Source: Amycolatopsis japonica
Lineage (GTDB): Bacteria > Actinomycetota > Actinomycetes > Mycobacteriales > Pseudonocardiaceae
DNA: 64,000 nt
Assembly: GCF_000732925.1 (NCBI RefSeq)
Contig: NZ_CP008953.1
Span: 3,534,001 to 3,598,000, forward strand
Direction of reading: 5' to 3'
Shown here one piece after another: positions 17,262-26,807 of the stretch. Below the pieces are notes generated by a model. The model worked only from the letters and a program-made list of their open reading frames with translations. It ran no database searches and was not told the origin of the DNA. Within the stretch, counting starts at the first letter, position 1, and each line of letters starts with the position of its first letter. The position numbers and the translations under genes are program-made.

Positions 17262-18116
17262 ATGCGTTCGATGTGGAAGGGCTCGGTGTCCTTCGGGCTG
17301 GTGAGCATCCCGATCCAGCTCTACGCGGCCACGGAGAACAAGAACGTCTCGTTGCGCCAGGTGCACGAGGCCGACGGCGGCCGAATCCAGTACAAGCGGT
17401 TCTGCACGATCGACGGCGAGGAAGTGCCCTACGCCGAGATCGCCAAGGGGTACGAACTGCCCGACGGCGAGATGGTCGTGCTCACCGACGAGGACATGTC
17501 CGAACTGCCGCTGGCGTCGTCGCGGGCGATCGACGTGCTCGAGTTCGTGCCGCTGGAGTCCATCGACCCGATCCAGTTCGACAAGACCTACTACCTCGAA
17601 CCGCAGAAGAACGCCGTCAAACCGTACGTGGTCCTGCGTGACGCGCTGCAGAAGGCGAGCCACGTGGCGGTCGCGAAGGTCGCCATCCGGCAGCGGGAGA
17701 CGCTCGCGATCCTGCGGGTGCACAGCGACGTCCTGACGATGACGACGATGTTGTGGCCCGACGAGGTCCGCGTCCCGGATTTCGGTTTCCTGCACGACGA
17801 TCCGCCGCAGGTGCGGCCGCAGGAACTGACGATGGCGGGCTCGCTGATCGACTCGCTGTCGGAGCCGGTGTTCGAACAGGACAAGTACACGGACTCCTAC
17901 CGTGAGGCGCTGGAGGCCATGATCGAGGCCAAGGCCGCGGGGAACGAGACGACCAAGCCGAAGGCCGTCGGCGCGAAGGCCGACGTCGTCGACCTCATGG
18001 AGGCCTTGCAGGCCAGTGTGAGCGAGGCGAAGAAGAGCCGGAAGCCGTCGACGGCCAAGAAGGCCACCGCGGCGAAGAAACCCGCGTCCGGCAAGCGAAC
18101 CCCGAAGAGTGCCTGA
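17262..18116 (+). CDS. ku: Non-homologous end joining protein Ku
   Basis: 284 aa. The Ku core is recognised from MRSMWKGSVSFGLVSIPIQLYAATENKNVSLRQVH, FCTIDGEEVPYAEIAKGYE and FDKTYYLEPQK. The C-terminal 50 residues are Lys/Ala-rich (KKATAAKKPASGKRTPKSA), an extension known in actinobacterial Ku to help DNA binding. Ku holds broken ends and recruits LigD. The LigD modules in this window lie 9 kb upstream and 43 kb downstream as separate genes, and one of them has an inactive ligase core. A full-length LigD may exist elsewhere. Confidence 0.93.
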   Translation: MRSMWKGSVSFGLVSIPIQLYAATENKNVSLRQVHEADGGRIQYKRFCTIDGEEVPYAEIAKGYELPDGEMVVLTDEDMSELPLASSRAIDVLEFVPLESIDPIQFDKTYYLEPQKNAVKPYVVLRDALQKASHVAVAKVAIRQRETLAILRVHSDVLTMTTMLWPDEVRVPDFGFLHDDPPQVRPQELTMAGSLIDSLSEPVFEQDKYTDSYREALEAMIEAKAAGNETTKPKAVGAKADVVDLMEALQASVSEAKKSRKPSTAKKATAAKKPASGKRTPKSA

Positions 18117-18249
18117 CCCTCCTTTGTGGACTGTTGTGCCCGGTGTCACCCCGCCGGGTGCCGCGACACGCCGCGCGTATGCCAGGATCTGTCGTCCCTC
18201 GGTGGTAGTAAGGCAATCGAGGAGAACTTTCCTGAGCGCGGGAGGCGGT

Positions 18250-18462
18250 ATGAGCATGGAGTGCGCGTTCTGCGCCGTCGGACTCGACCACTGCCACGGC
18301 ACCCTGGTGGTCCACCTCGACGGTGGCTTCACCGAATGCAGCGAAGACGGCTGCGTCGACTTCGACTTCGCGCGGCACACGCTGACGATCGACTGCTTCG
18401 ACGTCGACGGTGGCTGCTCGTGCGCGGAGGTTTCGGCCCAGGCGCTGCTGCGGGCTTCTTGA
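18250..18462 (+). CDS. Small cysteine-rich conserved protein
   Basis: 70 aa with eight cysteines and paired histidines (CAFCAVGLDHCHGT, then CSEDGCVDFD and CFDVDGGCSC). The spacing suggests a metal-binding, probably zinc, mini-domain. Function unknown. GGGAGGCGG precedes the ATG. Stand-alone gene ending just before the hairpin at 18571-18613. Confidence 0.7.
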   Translation: MSMECAFCAVGLDHCHGTLVVHLDGGFTECSEDGCVDFDFARHTLTIDCFDVDGGCSCAEVSAQALLRAS

Positions 18463-18570
18463 CCGGCGGCCAATACACCAATCCGGCCCGATTCGGGTGA
18501 TCGAGACCGATTGCCACTCGAAGGTGTAGGCGTTCGTGTACATCGCGGCCGGGAATGTGTTAACTATGAC

Positions 18571-18613
18571 GGGGTCCTCCGGCTCTCCCTCCCCCTCGGA
18601 GCCGGGGGACCCC
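18571..18613. terminator. Bidirectional terminator-like hairpin
   Basis: 15-bp arms (GGGGTCCTCCGGCTC at 18571-18585, partner at 18599-18613, one G-T wobble) lie between the convergent Cys-rich and DUF2795 genes. Confidence 0.55.
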
Positions 18614-18632
18614 TTCATGTCACGGGTTCATG

Positions 18633-18854
18633 TCACGGTGCTTCCTTCGCGGTGTCGTGGATCGAAGCGCCGTCGCAGGCGCACACCGCGTCCCAGACCC
18701 CGTCTCCGTCCGCGTAGTCACGCGCGGGAAGGGCACCCAGTGGGCCGAGCACCTCGTCGCCCGCGCCAGCCGCGGCGGCGGCCCGCAGGAGTTCGTCGCG
18801 TCCGCACGGATAACGCGCCTCCGTCAAGTACGGGCGCGGGTCTGTTCCTGCCAT
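18633..18854 (-). CDS. DUF2795 family small protein
   Basis: 73 aa. The pattern YPCGRDELLRAAAAAGAGDEVLGPLGALPARDYADGDGVWDAV is typical of DUF2795 (hydrophobic YP..r.eLl..A...GA...v...L..Lp...Y.....v..Av). Function unknown. An excellent ribosome site (GAAGGAGGGAGAG) fixes the start at 18854. Confidence 0.65.
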   Translation of the reverse strand: MAGTDPRPYLTEARYPCGRDELLRAAAAAGAGDEVLGPLGALPARDYADGDGVWDAVCACDGASIHDTAKEAP

Positions 18855-18907
18855 CGGCTCTCCCTCCTTCTCCTTGTCCGGTGCGGATACCCGGCCGACG
18901 GAGGACG

Positions 18908-18960
18908 GAAACAGCCCGGGCACCCGGCGTGAGGGGAACGCCGGGTGCCCGGGCTGTTTC
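18908..18960 (-). terminator. Perfect 22-bp hairpin terminator
   Basis: Arms 18908-18929 and 18939-18960, loop 9 nt, with GAAA/TTTC at the base. It is downstream of the DUF6131 gene on the minus strand, and the DUF2795 gene begins beyond it. Confidence 0.65.
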
Positions 18961-19003
18961 AGCGCCGGCACCGGGGGGCTCGGTACCGGTTTCGGTTCGG
19001 TGC

Positions 19004-19159
19004 TCAGTACCAGTGGGCGCGACCGCCGATGGCCTTCCCGGTGTTCCCGAGAACGGCCAGGATGATGCCGATGACCGCCAGCGCGATCCCGATCGAGTAC
19101 AGGACGGGAATGCTGGCGATGACACCGACGACAATCAGGATGACGCCGAGAATGATCAC
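19004..19159 (-). CDS. Small membrane protein, DUF6131-like
   Basis: 51 aa, almost entirely two hydrophobic helices (VIILGVILIVVGVIASI and GIALAVIGIILAVLG) with a short polar tail GGRAHWY. Such proteins are common in actinobacteria and have no known function. The GTG start follows AAGGAGAAGG at a suitable distance. Confidence 0.65.
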   Translation of the reverse strand: MIILGVILIVVGVIASIPVLYSIGIALAVIGIILAVLGNTGKAIGGRAHWY

Positions 19160-19314
19160 GGGAACACCTTCTCCTTCGTAGTCGCCCGGCCCGAGTGCTG
19201 CCGGGGTGTGGCTACGCAAGGGATTCCCGCCCCGAAATCGCGAGAAACAGGTCCATCCGGCCGAAGTTTTCACGCATTCGGCCTAACGGCTTCAAGTGCC
19301 CCCGCGCCTGCCCG

Positions 19315-19371
19315 AGTACATGAAGGCCCCCTTCCTTGCGCTAGACGCAAGGAAGGGGGCCTTCATGTACT
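19315..19371. repeat. Family-A palindrome downstream of ahcY
   Basis: Perfect 26-bp arms (19315-19340 and 19346-19371) around the 5-nt loop CTAGA. The stem contains ATGAAGGCCCCCTTC. It lies 33 bp after the ahcY stop on the minus strand and can serve as its terminator. The same arms are found split apart at 3353-3787. Confidence 0.8.
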
Positions 19372-19404
19372 TCAGCGAGCAAGGGCCGCTGTGGCGTGAA
19401 GCAC

Positions 19405-20880
19405 TCAGTACCGGTAGTGGTCCAGCTTGTACGGACCCTCGACGTCCACGCCGATGTACTCGGCCTGGCGCTTGGTCAGCTTGGTCAGCCGGACACCCAG
19501 CGCGTCCAGATGCAGGCGGGCCACCTTCTCGTCGAGGTGCTTCGGCAGCACGTGGACGTCGGTGGCGTACTCGCCGGGCTTCGTGAACAGCTCGATCTGC
19601 GCGATCGTCTGGTTGGTGAAGGAGTTCGACATCACGAAGCTCGGGTGGCCGGTCGCGTTCCCGAGGTTCATCAGCCTGCCCTCGGAGAGCACGATGATCG
19701 AGTGCGCCTCGCGGTCCGCCGTCGCGGGGAAGACCCACTCGTGCACCTGCGGCTTGACCTCGATCTTCTGGATGCCCGGGATCTTCGCGAGGCCCGCCAT
19801 GTCGATCTCGTTGTCGAAGTGGCCGACGTTCGCGACGATCGCGTTGTGCTTCATCTTGGCCATCTGGTCGGCCATGATGATGTCGAAGTTGCCGGTGGTG
19901 GTGATGAAGATGTCGCCGCGCTCGACGACGTCGTCGAGTTCCACGACGTCGAGGCCCTCCATCGCCGCCTGCAGCGCGCAGATCGGGTCGATCTCGGTGA
20001 CGACCACACGGGCGCCCTGGCCGCGCAGCGATTCCACCGCGCCCTTGCCGACGTCGCCGTAGCCGCAGACGACCGCGACCTTGCCCGCGATCATCACGTC
20101 GGTGCCGCGGTTGAGACCGTCGATGAGCGAGTGGCGGATGCCGTACTTGTTGTCGAACTTCGACTTCGTCACCGAGTCGTTCACGTTCATCGCCGGGAAG
20201 AGCAGCTCGCCTTCCTTGGCGAGCTTGTAGAGCCGCTTGACGCCGTTGGTGGTCTCCTCGGTGACCCCGCGGACCTCCTTGGCGATACGGGTGAACCGGC
20301 CGGTGTCGCGGCCGAGGCTCTCGCGCAGGGTCTCCAGGACGAGGCCGTACTCTTCGCCGTCCTCCTCGGTCGCCTGCGGGACGGCGCCCGCCGCCTCGAA
20401 CTCGACGCCCTTGTGGATCAGCAGGGTCGCGTCGCCGCCGTCGTCAAGGACCATGTTCGGGACGCGGCCGTCACCGAAGTCGAAGAGCTGGTCGGTGCAC
20501 CACCAGTATTCGGCGAGCGTCTCGCCCTTCCACGCGAACACCGAGGAGCCCGAGGGGTTCTCGACGGTGCCTTCCGGGCCGACGACGACGGCCGCGGCGG
20601 CCTCGTCCTGCGTGGAGAAGATGTTGCAGGACACCCAGCGCACCTCGGCGCCCAATGCGACGAGCGTCTCGATCAGCACGGCGGTCTGGACGGTCATGTG
20701 CAGCGAACCGGCGACCCGGGCGCCCTTCAGCGGCTGCGAGTCGGCGTATTCGCGGCGCAGCGCCATCAAGCCGGGCATCTCGACCTCGGCGAGGCGCAGC
20801 TGCTTGCGGCCGGCCTCGGCGAGGGAAAGGTCGGCGACGGCGAATTCGATCCCGTTGACCTTGGACAGGGTGGGGCTCAC
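19405..20880 (-). CDS. ahcY: Adenosylhomocysteinase
   Basis: Hydrolyses S-adenosylhomocysteine to adenosine and homocysteine using bound NAD. Seen: [52 protein letters not shown], the NAD site [40 protein letters not shown] and the C-terminal KLDHYRY. At 491 aa it matches actinobacterial homologues, which carry the insertion relative to shorter bacterial forms. GTG 20880 is preferred (GGAGA upstream); ATG 20895 is an alternative. Confidence 0.95.
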   Translation of the reverse strand: MSPTLSKVNGIEFAVADLSLAEAGRKQLRLAEVEMPGLMALRREYADSQPLKGARVAGSLHMTVQTAVLIETLVALGAEVRWVSCNIFSTQDEAAAAVVVGPEGTVENPSGSSVFAWKGETLAEYWWCTDQLFDFGDGRVPNMVLDDGGDATLLIHKGVEFEAAGAVPQATEEDGEEYGLVLETLRESLGRDTGRFTRIAKEVRGVTEETTNGVKRLYKLAKEGELLFPAMNVNDSVTKSKFDNKYGIRHSLIDGLNRGTDVMIAGKVAVVCGYGDVGKGAVESLRGQGARVVVTEIDPICALQAAMEGLDVVELDDVVERGDIFITTTGNFDIIMADQMAKMKHNAIVANVGHFDNEIDMAGLAKIPGIQKIEVKPQVHEWVFPATADREAHSIIVLSEGRLMNLGNATGHPSFVMSNSFTNQTIAQIELFTKPGEYATDVHVLPKHLDEKVARLHLDALGVRLTKLTKRQAEYIGVDVEGPYKLDHYRY

Positions 20881-21003
20881 TGGTTCTCCATTCATCGAGG
20901 AAGGCAGGGCGGAGCGGTCCTTCTCGCCGGTGGCGGGAAAGACGGTGTCAGTACGGGGGTTCAGCGCACGGCCTCGAAGGCCGGAAAAGGGTTCTGACGC
21001 AAG

Positions 21004-21033
21004 AAAGGCACCTCCACAGTGGGAGGCGCCCTT
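21004..21033 (-). terminator. Rho-independent terminator between dinB and ahcY
   Basis: A 12-bp stem (21004-21015 with 21022-21033, two G-T wobbles) and 6-nt loop, followed on the minus strand by TTTCTT. It lies after dinB and about 125 nt before the ahcY start, so it ends dinB transcription or acts as a leader attenuator for ahcY. Confidence 0.65.
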
Positions 21034-21124
21034 ACGTCTGTCGCGGCGGGCCGAGCGTGGCGGAAGAATTCCGTCGCAGCGCCTCTCGACCCGGAACCAG
21101 AATGGCAAAGCGCCGCGAGCGCTG

Positions 21125-22177
21125 TCAAGGCGACGCGGATCGCTCCGCAGCCGAGAGGAATTCGGCGCGCACGCCCAGCAGCCGGACCGGCCTGCCGAGG
21201 TCGAACATGCCGAGGACGGCCAGCGCCGCCTTCTCGATCTCGGCGGGATCCGAGGTTCGCGCGGGCAGGGTCATGCTGTGCGTATGGGTCTGGAACGGCG
21301 CGAACCGGACCTTGACCGCGACCCTGGCGGCGGGCCTGCCTTCCTCGGCGACGTCTTCTGAGACCCGTTTCGCCAGCGCGGCGATCTCCGCGGACATCAC
21401 TTCGGGATCGGTGATGTTCTGCTGAAAAGTCGTCTCGCGGCTACGGGACCGTGCGACATAGGGCGTCGCGGTGACCTCGGCGTCGCCGAGCCCGCCGGCG
21501 AGGATGCGGTACCACGGGCCGAGCTTCGGGCCGAACCGGGCCGCGAGGTCCGCCGGATCGGCGCCCGCCAGTTCCAGCACGGTGTGATAGCCGGCCTCGG
21601 CGAGCTTCTTCGTGGTCTTGCTGCCGATGCCCCAGAGCGCGTCCGTCGGCTCTTCGGCCATGACCTCCCACCAGTTGTCCTGGACGAGACGGAAGATCCC
21701 CGCCGGTTTGGCGAAGCCGGTGGCGAGTTTGGCGCGCAGCTTGTTGTCCCCGATGCCGACCGAACAGGAGAGCCCGGTCTCGTCGGCCACCTCCCGCCGG
21801 ATGTCGGCGGCGAGCGCTTCGGGATCGGCGGTGGTGACGCCGAGGAACGCTTCGTCCCAGCCGAGCACTTCGACGACCACCGGGAATTCCCGCAGTGTCG
21901 CCATCACGCGATCGGAGACTTCCTGGTACGCGGGCGCGTCCGTGGCGAGAAAGATCGCGTCGGGGCAGCGTTTCGCGGCGGTTCGCAACGGCATCCCGGA
22001 CCGGATGCCGAACTCCCGCGCCTCGTATGACGCCGTCGCCACCACGGCCCGTTCGGACGGATCGCCCGTGCCGCCGACGACCACGGGCTTACCGCGCAGC
22101 TCAGGCCGCCGGGAGACCTCGACCGCGGCGATGAACTGGTCGAGGTCGACGTGAAGCACCCACTCCCGGCCGGCCAT
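21125..22177 (-). CDS. dinB: Y-family DNA polymerase IV
   Basis: 350 aa. Catalytic acidic residues are visible in [12 protein letters not shown] and in [12 protein letters not shown], with [13 protein letters not shown] and the HhH region [14 protein letters not shown]. It carries out translesion and mutagenic synthesis. No beta-clamp motif was identified with certainty at the C-terminus. It follows the YciI-like gene by 9 bp on the same strand. Confidence 0.92.
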   Translation of the reverse strand: MAGREWVLHVDLDQFIAAVEVSRRPELRGKPVVVGGTGDPSERAVVATASYEAREFGIRSGMPLRTAAKRCPDAIFLATDAPAYQEVSDRVMATLREFPVVVEVLGWDEAFLGVTTADPEALAADIRREVADETGLSCSVGIGDNKLRAKLATGFAKPAGIFRLVQDNWWEVMAEEPTDALWGIGSKTTKKLAEAGYHTVLELAGADPADLAARFGPKLGPWYRILAGGLGDAEVTATPYVARSRSRETTFQQNITDPEVMSAEIAALAKRVSEDVAEEGRPAARVAVKVRFAPFQTHTHSMTLPARTSDPAEIEKAALAVLGMFDLGRPVRLLGVRAEFLSAAERSASP

Positions 22178-22186
22178 GAGCCGACC

Positions 22187-22612
22187 TTAGGCCCGTTCCG
22201 CGATCTCGTCGCGCATCCGCTGCTCGTTCTCCTGCAGTTCGGGCGTGAAGTTCTCACCGAAATCCTCGGCTTCGAGGATCTTGCGGACCTCGAGCACGGT
22301 GTCGCCGGTCGGGGGAGTGGGGCAGCGCTTCGCCCACTCGATCGCTTCGGCGCGCGACGGGACATCGACGATCCAGAAGCCGCCGACGAGTTCCTTGGCC
22401 TCGGTGAACGGGCCGTCGGTGACGGTCGCCCCGGCAGCGCTGAGCGTGACCCGCGCGCCCTTCGAACTCTCCTGCAGCCCTTCGCCGCCCACCAGTACTC
22501 CGGCGTCGAGCATCTCCTGGTTGAACTTCGCCATGGCGGTCAAGGCCTCCATCGGCGGCATCTTCCCGGCTTCGGAATCTTCGTCCGACTTGATGATGAT
22601 CATGAACCGCAT
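22187..22612 (-). CDS. YciI-like / DGPF-domain protein
   Basis: 141 aa with MRFMIIIKSDEDSEAG, LLVGGEGLQESSKGARV-like and TVTDGPFTEAKELVGGFWIVDV, the signature of the DGPF subgroup of YciI-related proteins. These are often encoded beside ECF sigma factors. None is seen here, and dinB follows directly. Biochemical function unknown. Ribosome site GGGAGGAAGA. Confidence 0.85.
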   Translation of the reverse strand: MRFMIIIKSDEDSEAGKMPPMEALTAMAKFNQEMLDAGVLVGGEGLQESSKGARVTLSAAGATVTDGPFTEAKELVGGFWIVDVPSRAEAIEWAKRCPTPPTGDTVLEVRKILEAEDFGENFTPELQENEQRMRDEIAERA

Positions 22613-22673
22613 ACGTCTTCCTCCCAGTGAACCGGACGTTTCGCCCGGACTCTACCGGCGGTGGGGAAGACGA

Positions 22674-22940
22674 TCAGTCGCGCCCGAACCGGGACAGATG
22701 GACGATCACCGCCGTGGTCACGGTGATCATCCCGGTCAGCAGTAGGGCCGGGCTGTTCAGCATCAAGCCGAGCAGCATCAACAGGCTCGCGGTGATGTCG
22801 AGGCTCAGGAGGACGGCGAGCCGGAGGAGTGGGGGCCGGGCGGGCCTGCCTGCGCGGAGCCGGGCGGCCAGCGCCGGTTCGGTGAGCTCGAACCAGCGCT
22901 CGATCTTCTCCAGCTCTTGCCGATCGTGATGGCTCAGCAT
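22674..22940 (-). CDS. DUF3040 membrane protein
   Basis: 88 aa: the conserved N-terminus LSHHDRQELEKIERWF, then two hydrophobic helices. DUF3040 proteins are small actinobacterial membrane proteins of unknown function. GGAGAAACC precedes the ATG. Confidence 0.8.
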   Translation of the reverse strand: MLSHHDRQELEKIERWFELTEPALAARLRAGRPARPPLLRLAVLLSLDITASLLMLLGLMLNSPALLLTGMITVTTAVIVHLSRFGRD

Positions 22941-23195
22941 CGGTTTCTCCTTCGGCGCGCCCCGGCCGTCGACAACGACGGAATACCCAGGAGCGAGGCT
23001 GGATAAGCATCGAATTTCACTCTCGTTCGTATAACGACCTATACGCACGGGCGAAAGCAAGGTCGATTTCGATCGAATGGTTGCGCCATTAGGGGTTTCG
23101 GCACGGGAAAAGATCGTCACGGAAGGGAGATCTCGGTAGCTTCTGCGCCTGTGGCCAGGGTGGCCGCGCTTGCGCCATCTGGGAGGACCTGAGCG

Positions 23196-24254
23196 ATGAC
23201 CATCCCCACCGAACCGATCGGCAGCATTCCCCGGCCCGGCTATCTCGTCGAGGCGCTCGGCGAGCACGCGGCAGGGCGGCTCGACGCCGACGGACTCGGC
23301 GAGTTGCACGAAAAAGCTCTCGTGGACACCATCAAGCGCCTGGAGGAGACCGGCTCCCCGGTCATCACCGACGGAGAACAGGGCAAGCCGAGCTTCGCCA
23401 CGTATCCCTTGGCGGGCCTGACTTCGCTGGCTCCGGACGGTGTCGTGATCCCGTTCGCCGACGGGCACACCCGGCAGCTCCCGAGGCTCACCGCCGGACC
23501 GTTCCGCTATCAGGCCTACGCCGACTCTTATCTGCGTGAGGCGAAGAAGTATGCGACCAAACCGGTGAAGCAGGCGGTGATCGCGGCTTCGGCGATCAGT
23601 CTCGTCTATCCCGGTGAGGAATTGGCGGGATATGACAAAGAACAGTTCATCGCCGACCTGGTGAACGAAGCGGAGGCCGATATCCGCCGCAGTCTCGACG
23701 CGGGCGCGGACAGCGTGCAGATCGACTTCACCGAGGCCAGGTTGTCGCTGAAGCTCGATCCGTCGGGCGGCCTGCTCCAGTCCTTTGTGGACTTGAACAA
23801 CGCGGTTCTGGACCGCTTCTCCGACGAGGAGCGGAAGAAGATCGGCGTGCACACCTGTCCCGGTGGAGACCAGGACTCCGTGCACAGCCTCGATGTCGAT
23901 TACGCAGGACTGCTGCCGACGCTGTTCCAGCTGAAGGTCGGCAACGTCTACGTCCAGCTCGCCAGTGAGGCGGATCCCGAACGGGCGTTGCGCGTGATCG
24001 CCGAGCATGCGGGGCCGGACCAGCGGGTCTTCGTCGGCGTGACCGACCCGATCGACCCGCGGGTCGAAACCGCCGAGGAGGTCCGGGACAGGGTTCTGCA
24101 GGCGGCGCGATACCTCCCGCCGGAGCGGCTGGGCACCTGTGACGACTGTGGGTTCTCCCCGTTCGCCGACGACACCTCGACGTCGCGGGACATCGCGTTC
24201 GCCAAGATCGCCGCCCGCGTCGAAGGGACGCGTCTCGCCGCCGAAGCGCTCTGA
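23196..24254 (+). CDS. MetE-like cobalamin-independent methyltransferase
   Basis: 352 aa, corresponding to the C-terminal catalytic barrel of MetE. Zinc-ligand motifs are seen as VHTCPGGD and TCDDCGFSPF, and TDGEQGKPSFATYP is near the N-terminus. It is half the length of MetE, so it is one of the core MetE-like or archaeal-type enzymes whose methyl donor may not be methyl-tetrahydrofolate. Stand-alone gene with GGGAGGACC upstream. Confidence 0.8.
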   Translation: MTIPTEPIGSIPRPGYLVEALGEHAAGRLDADGLGELHEKALVDTIKRLEETGSPVITDGEQGKPSFATYPLAGLTSLAPDGVVIPFADGHTRQLPRLTAGPFRYQAYADSYLREAKKYATKPVKQAVIAASAISLVYPGEELAGYDKEQFIADLVNEAEADIRRSLDAGADSVQIDFTEARLSLKLDPSGGLLQSFVDLNNAVLDRFSDEERKKIGVHTCPGGDQDSVHSLDVDYAGLLPTLFQLKVGNVYVQLASEADPERALRVIAEHAGPDQRVFVGVTDPIDPRVETAEEVRDRVLQAARYLPPERLGTCDDCGFSPFADDTSTSRDIAFAKIAARVEGTRLAAEAL

Positions 24255-24276
24255 CGCCGGGTGATGGGCGCCTTCG

Positions 24277-24903
24277 TCAGTTCTGGACCGCGACCCGGAT
24301 GCCGAGTCCGACCAGGAAGGTGCCCATCACCGCGTCCATCATGCGCCGGACGCGGCCGGAGCTGAAGAATCGCCGCAGCGAACCGACCAGCGTCGCGAGG
24401 ACGAACGTCCAGACGACGGCCACGGTGGTGGCCAGCACGGCGAGCTGCAGGGTCTGCGCGGTCGAGGCCGAATGCGGGAGGAACTGGGGGATGAGCGCGA
24501 GGAAGAACATCGCGACCTTCGGGTTGAGCAGGTTGGTGAGCAGTCCCTGCCGGAACGCCTCCTTGGGCGCGATGACCGGTGCGACCTTGTCCTTGAGTTC
24601 GCTGTAGTCGCCGCGGCGCACCGCCAGCCACGCCTTGACGCCGAGAAAGATCAGATACGCGGCGCCGATCAGTTTCACCACGGTGAACGCGATCGCCGAA
24701 GCGGTGAGGATCGCCGCGACCCCGAGCGCGATCGCGACCACCCAGACGAAGACGCCGAGCGCGATGCCGAGTCCGGCGGAGATGCCGGCCTTGCGCCCGC
24801 CGAGGATCGCGCTGCGGGTCACCACCAGGAAATCCGGGCCCGGCGCCATCGCCCCGAGCAGGCAGATCAAGACGAACGAGAGTGCGGTGGCCCCGGAAAT
24901 CAT
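24277..24903 (-). CDS. LysE/RhtB family amino-acid exporter
   Basis: 208 aa with about six hydrophobic segments and the family start LGAMAPGPDFLVVTRSAILGGRKAG, then LLTNLLNPKVAMFFLALIPQF. Exports amino acids or related small metabolites. It overlaps the upstream GNAT gene by 4 bp (ATGA), which suggests that the two act on related compounds. Confidence 0.9.
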   Translation of the reverse strand: MISGATALSFVLICLLGAMAPGPDFLVVTRSAILGGRKAGISAGLGIALGVFVWVVAIALGVAAILTASAIAFTVVKLIGAAYLIFLGVKAWLAVRRGDYSELKDKVAPVIAPKEAFRQGLLTNLLNPKVAMFFLALIPQFLPHSASTAQTLQLAVLATTVAVVWTFVLATLVGSLRRFFSSGRVRRMMDAVMGTFLVGLGIRVAVQN

Positions 24904-25466
24904 GCTTCGATGCTATCCGGCTCGTCGATGTCCCTGGCCATCACGGCGCCCGGCACGTCCACGCCGTCGGGCGTCGTCACCGTCACCCGTTCGACCTCGG
25001 TGAAGCCGAACGCGAGGTACAGCGGGACGCCGGGCAGCGTCGCCGTCAGGGTGAGCGAGCTGAAGCCCTCTGCCTTCGCCGCGAGACGGCAGGACTCGAG
25101 GATCGCGCGCCCGAGCCCGCGCCGGGTCCAGTCGGCGCGGACGAACATGGCGCGCACCCGCGCCGGTTCGATGGCCGGATCGAGAGGGCGGTCGTCGTCC
25201 GCCGCGTCGCCCGCGCCGGCGTGCGTTCTGTTGCGCCTGCTCCAACCCCCGCAGGCGACGATCTCGCCGTCGGCCTCGTGGACGAAGTAGGTGCCGTCTT
25301 CGATCAACCGCAGATCGAGGCTCGCGATATGTTCGGCCGCGCTGAGGGTCTGCCGCTCGTCGTAGAACCGGGGGAACAACTCCAGCACCGAGGCCCGCAT
25401 CAGCGCCGAGATGGCGGGCGCGTCGGCGAGGGTGGCCGCCCGCTGCGGTGGCGTGTAGGTCGTCAT
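24900..25466 (-). CDS. GNAT family N-acetyltransferase
   Basis: 188 aa. Acetyl-CoA loop RADWTRRGLGRAILESCRLAAKAEG (the R/Q-x-x-G-x-G/A pattern is RRGLGR), followed by LYLAFGFTEVERV. Translationally coupled to the LysE exporter, possibly a detoxify-and-export pair. Substrate unknown. The start at MTTYTPPQ is preferred over an upstream codon. Confidence 0.85.
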   Translation of the reverse strand: MTTYTPPQRAATLADAPAISALMRASVLELFPRFYDERQTLSAAEHIASLDLRLIEDGTYFVHEADGEIVACGGWSRRNRTHAGAGDAADDDRPLDPAIEPARVRAMFVRADWTRRGLGRAILESCRLAAKAEGFSSLTLTATLPGVPLYLAFGFTEVERVTVTTPDGVDVPGAVMARDIDEPDSIEA

Positions 25467-25514
25467 GCCGCGGAAGATAGCCAATCAAGGCGCCGTCGCC
25501 CATCGGATAATCCC

Positions 25515-26291
25515 GTGGTGATCACCGACGACGGATGTGAACTGTGGACCTCGGCGACCGGCCGGGGTGAGCCGATCCTGTGCTGCCACGGCGGGCCCGG
25601 CCTGTGGGACATGTTCGGCACCCTCGACCTCGGTCCGCGATTCCGGTTGATCCGATGGGATCAGCGTGGTGCCGGGCGTTCGGAAGCACGCGGCCCGTAC
25701 ACACTCGAACGGATGGTCGCCGACGTTGACGCCGTCCGGGAATGGCATGGCCTGGATCGCGTCCCGGTCCTCGGGCATTCGTGGGGTGCGCACCTCGCCC
25801 TCCTGTACGCGCTCGCACATCCGGAACGAGTGAGCGCGCTCGTCTACGTGTCGGGTGTTGGCCTCGGGCACGAATGGCACGCGGAGTTCAAACGGAACTT
25901 CGAGCGGGTGCTGGGGGAGGAGCTCCGCGGGGAAGGCCGCGAACGCGCGGTACGGCAATGGACCGCCGATTTCGTGACCGACGGCGAGCGCCACGCCGAA
26001 GCGATGGCCACGCCTTGGTTTCCGGTCAACTACGAGGCGAACGCGGCGCTGAGCGAGGAGATGCGGACGGTGCCGGAGGCGGAACTCGTCGCGGCCTGCC
26101 GGTCGCTGCGGGTGCCGACGCTGATCGTGGACGGGATGGCGGACACCCGGCCACGGTGGGCCGTCGACTCGCTGGAGCAGGCGTTGCCTTCGGTGACCCG
26201 GGTGCGGTTCGACGGGGTCGGGCACGTGCCTTGGCTTGAGGCGCCTGGTGAATTCCGGGCCGCGGTGACCGATTTCCTCGCGGCCTCGTGA
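25515..26291 (+). CDS. Alpha/beta hydrolase, proline iminopeptidase-like
   Basis: About 258 aa. Oxyanion HGGPG, nucleophile elbow GHSWGAH, acid DGMAD and histidine GVGHVPWLE are all seen. HGGPG plus GxSWG is typical of proline iminopeptidases and related amidases. The two tandem GTGs at 25515/25518 have no clear ribosome site, so a leaderless start is possible. It ends before a long repeat-rich gap. Confidence 0.82.
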   Translation: MVITDDGCELWTSATGRGEPILCCHGGPGLWDMFGTLDLGPRFRLIRWDQRGAGRSEARGPYTLERMVADVDAVREWHGLDRVPVLGHSWGAHLALLYALAHPERVSALVYVSGVGLGHEWHAEFKRNFERVLGEELRGEGRERAVRQWTADFVTDGERHAEAMATPWFPVNYEANAALSEEMRTVPEAELVAACRSLRVPTLIVDGMADTRPRWAVDSLEQALPSVTRVRFDGVGHVPWLEAPGEFRAAVTDFLAAS

Positions 26292-26393
26292 CGGTTCGCT
26301 TGAGGGGTAAGTCAAATGTGGCGTAGGGGGTCACCGCGCTCTTTCGCGACACGGGCGCCAGCGGCGAAGTCGTCGGCGCGAGCGAGTGACCGG

Positions 26394-26442
26394 GGTGAAG
26401 GCTCCCTTCACCGCGTTAGACGCGGTGAAGGGAGCCTTCACC
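26394..26442. repeat. Family-A nested palindrome
   Basis: Arm 1 GGTGAAGGCTCCCTTCACC (26394-26412) and its exact complement (26424-26442) around an 11-nt loop that itself can pair as GCG-TTAGA-CGC. Confidence 0.8.
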
Positions 26443-26552
26443 CACCACCGACCCCTTTGCCTTACCGCTCAATAACCGAGGGTGTCTTGGCCGCCTACCG
26501 GCTTCCGGCTGTGTCGGTCCCACGCTTCGGTTCGTGAGGGTTCGGGAGGTGT

Positions 26553-26605
26553 GTCGCGAAAGCCACTTTCGGGACATCAGACGTCGCGAAAGTGGCTTTC
26601 GCGAC
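26553..26605. repeat. Family-B nested palindrome (one mismatch)
   Basis: Arms 26553-26575 and 26583-26605, 7-nt loop. The core of each arm is GCGAAAG-CCA-CTTTC or GCGAAAG-TGG-CTTTCGC. Confidence 0.8.
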
Positions 26606-26643
26606 ACGATCGCCAGGGAGGTATGGGCCCGGCCACGGCCGAC

Positions 26644-26696
26644 GTTGCGAAAGCCACTTTCGCAACCTTCAACGTTGCGAAAGTGGCTTTCGCAAC
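26644..26696. repeat. Family-B nested palindrome, perfect copy
   Basis: 23-bp arms (26644-26666 and 26674-26696) are exact reverse complements around a 7-nt loop. Each arm is itself a 10-bp palindrome with a 3-nt centre (core GCGAAAGCCACTTTCGC). It is the intact reference for the copy interrupted by the IS110 element at 62.5 kb. Confidence 0.85.
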
Positions 26697-26807
26697 CCGG
26701 TCAAGGCCGGCACCCAGCGGTCGTGCGTGGACGACACGGGTGATCATGGACGACTCCTGACCCAACCGTCCTTGCCACTCACGAGGCGCGGGCACTCCAC
26801 GACCTGG

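Larger units (their letters stand above)
26292..26807. other. Repeat-rich gap between convergent genes
   Basis: No gene seen. It holds one family-A unit (26394-26442) and two family-B units (26553-26605, 26644-26696). GTCAAATGTGGCGT at about 26310 also occurs near 3470. Confidence 0.7.

Noticed and set aside
20881..21033. SAH riboswitch in the ahcY leader
   Set aside because: The leader lacks the conserved SAH-riboswitch blocks. The only strong structure is a simple hairpin with a T-rich tail, which also fits a dinB terminator.
22941..23195. Cobalamin or S-box riboswitch before the MetE-like gene
   Set aside because: No conserved B12-box or S-box core could be found in the 255-bp leader.
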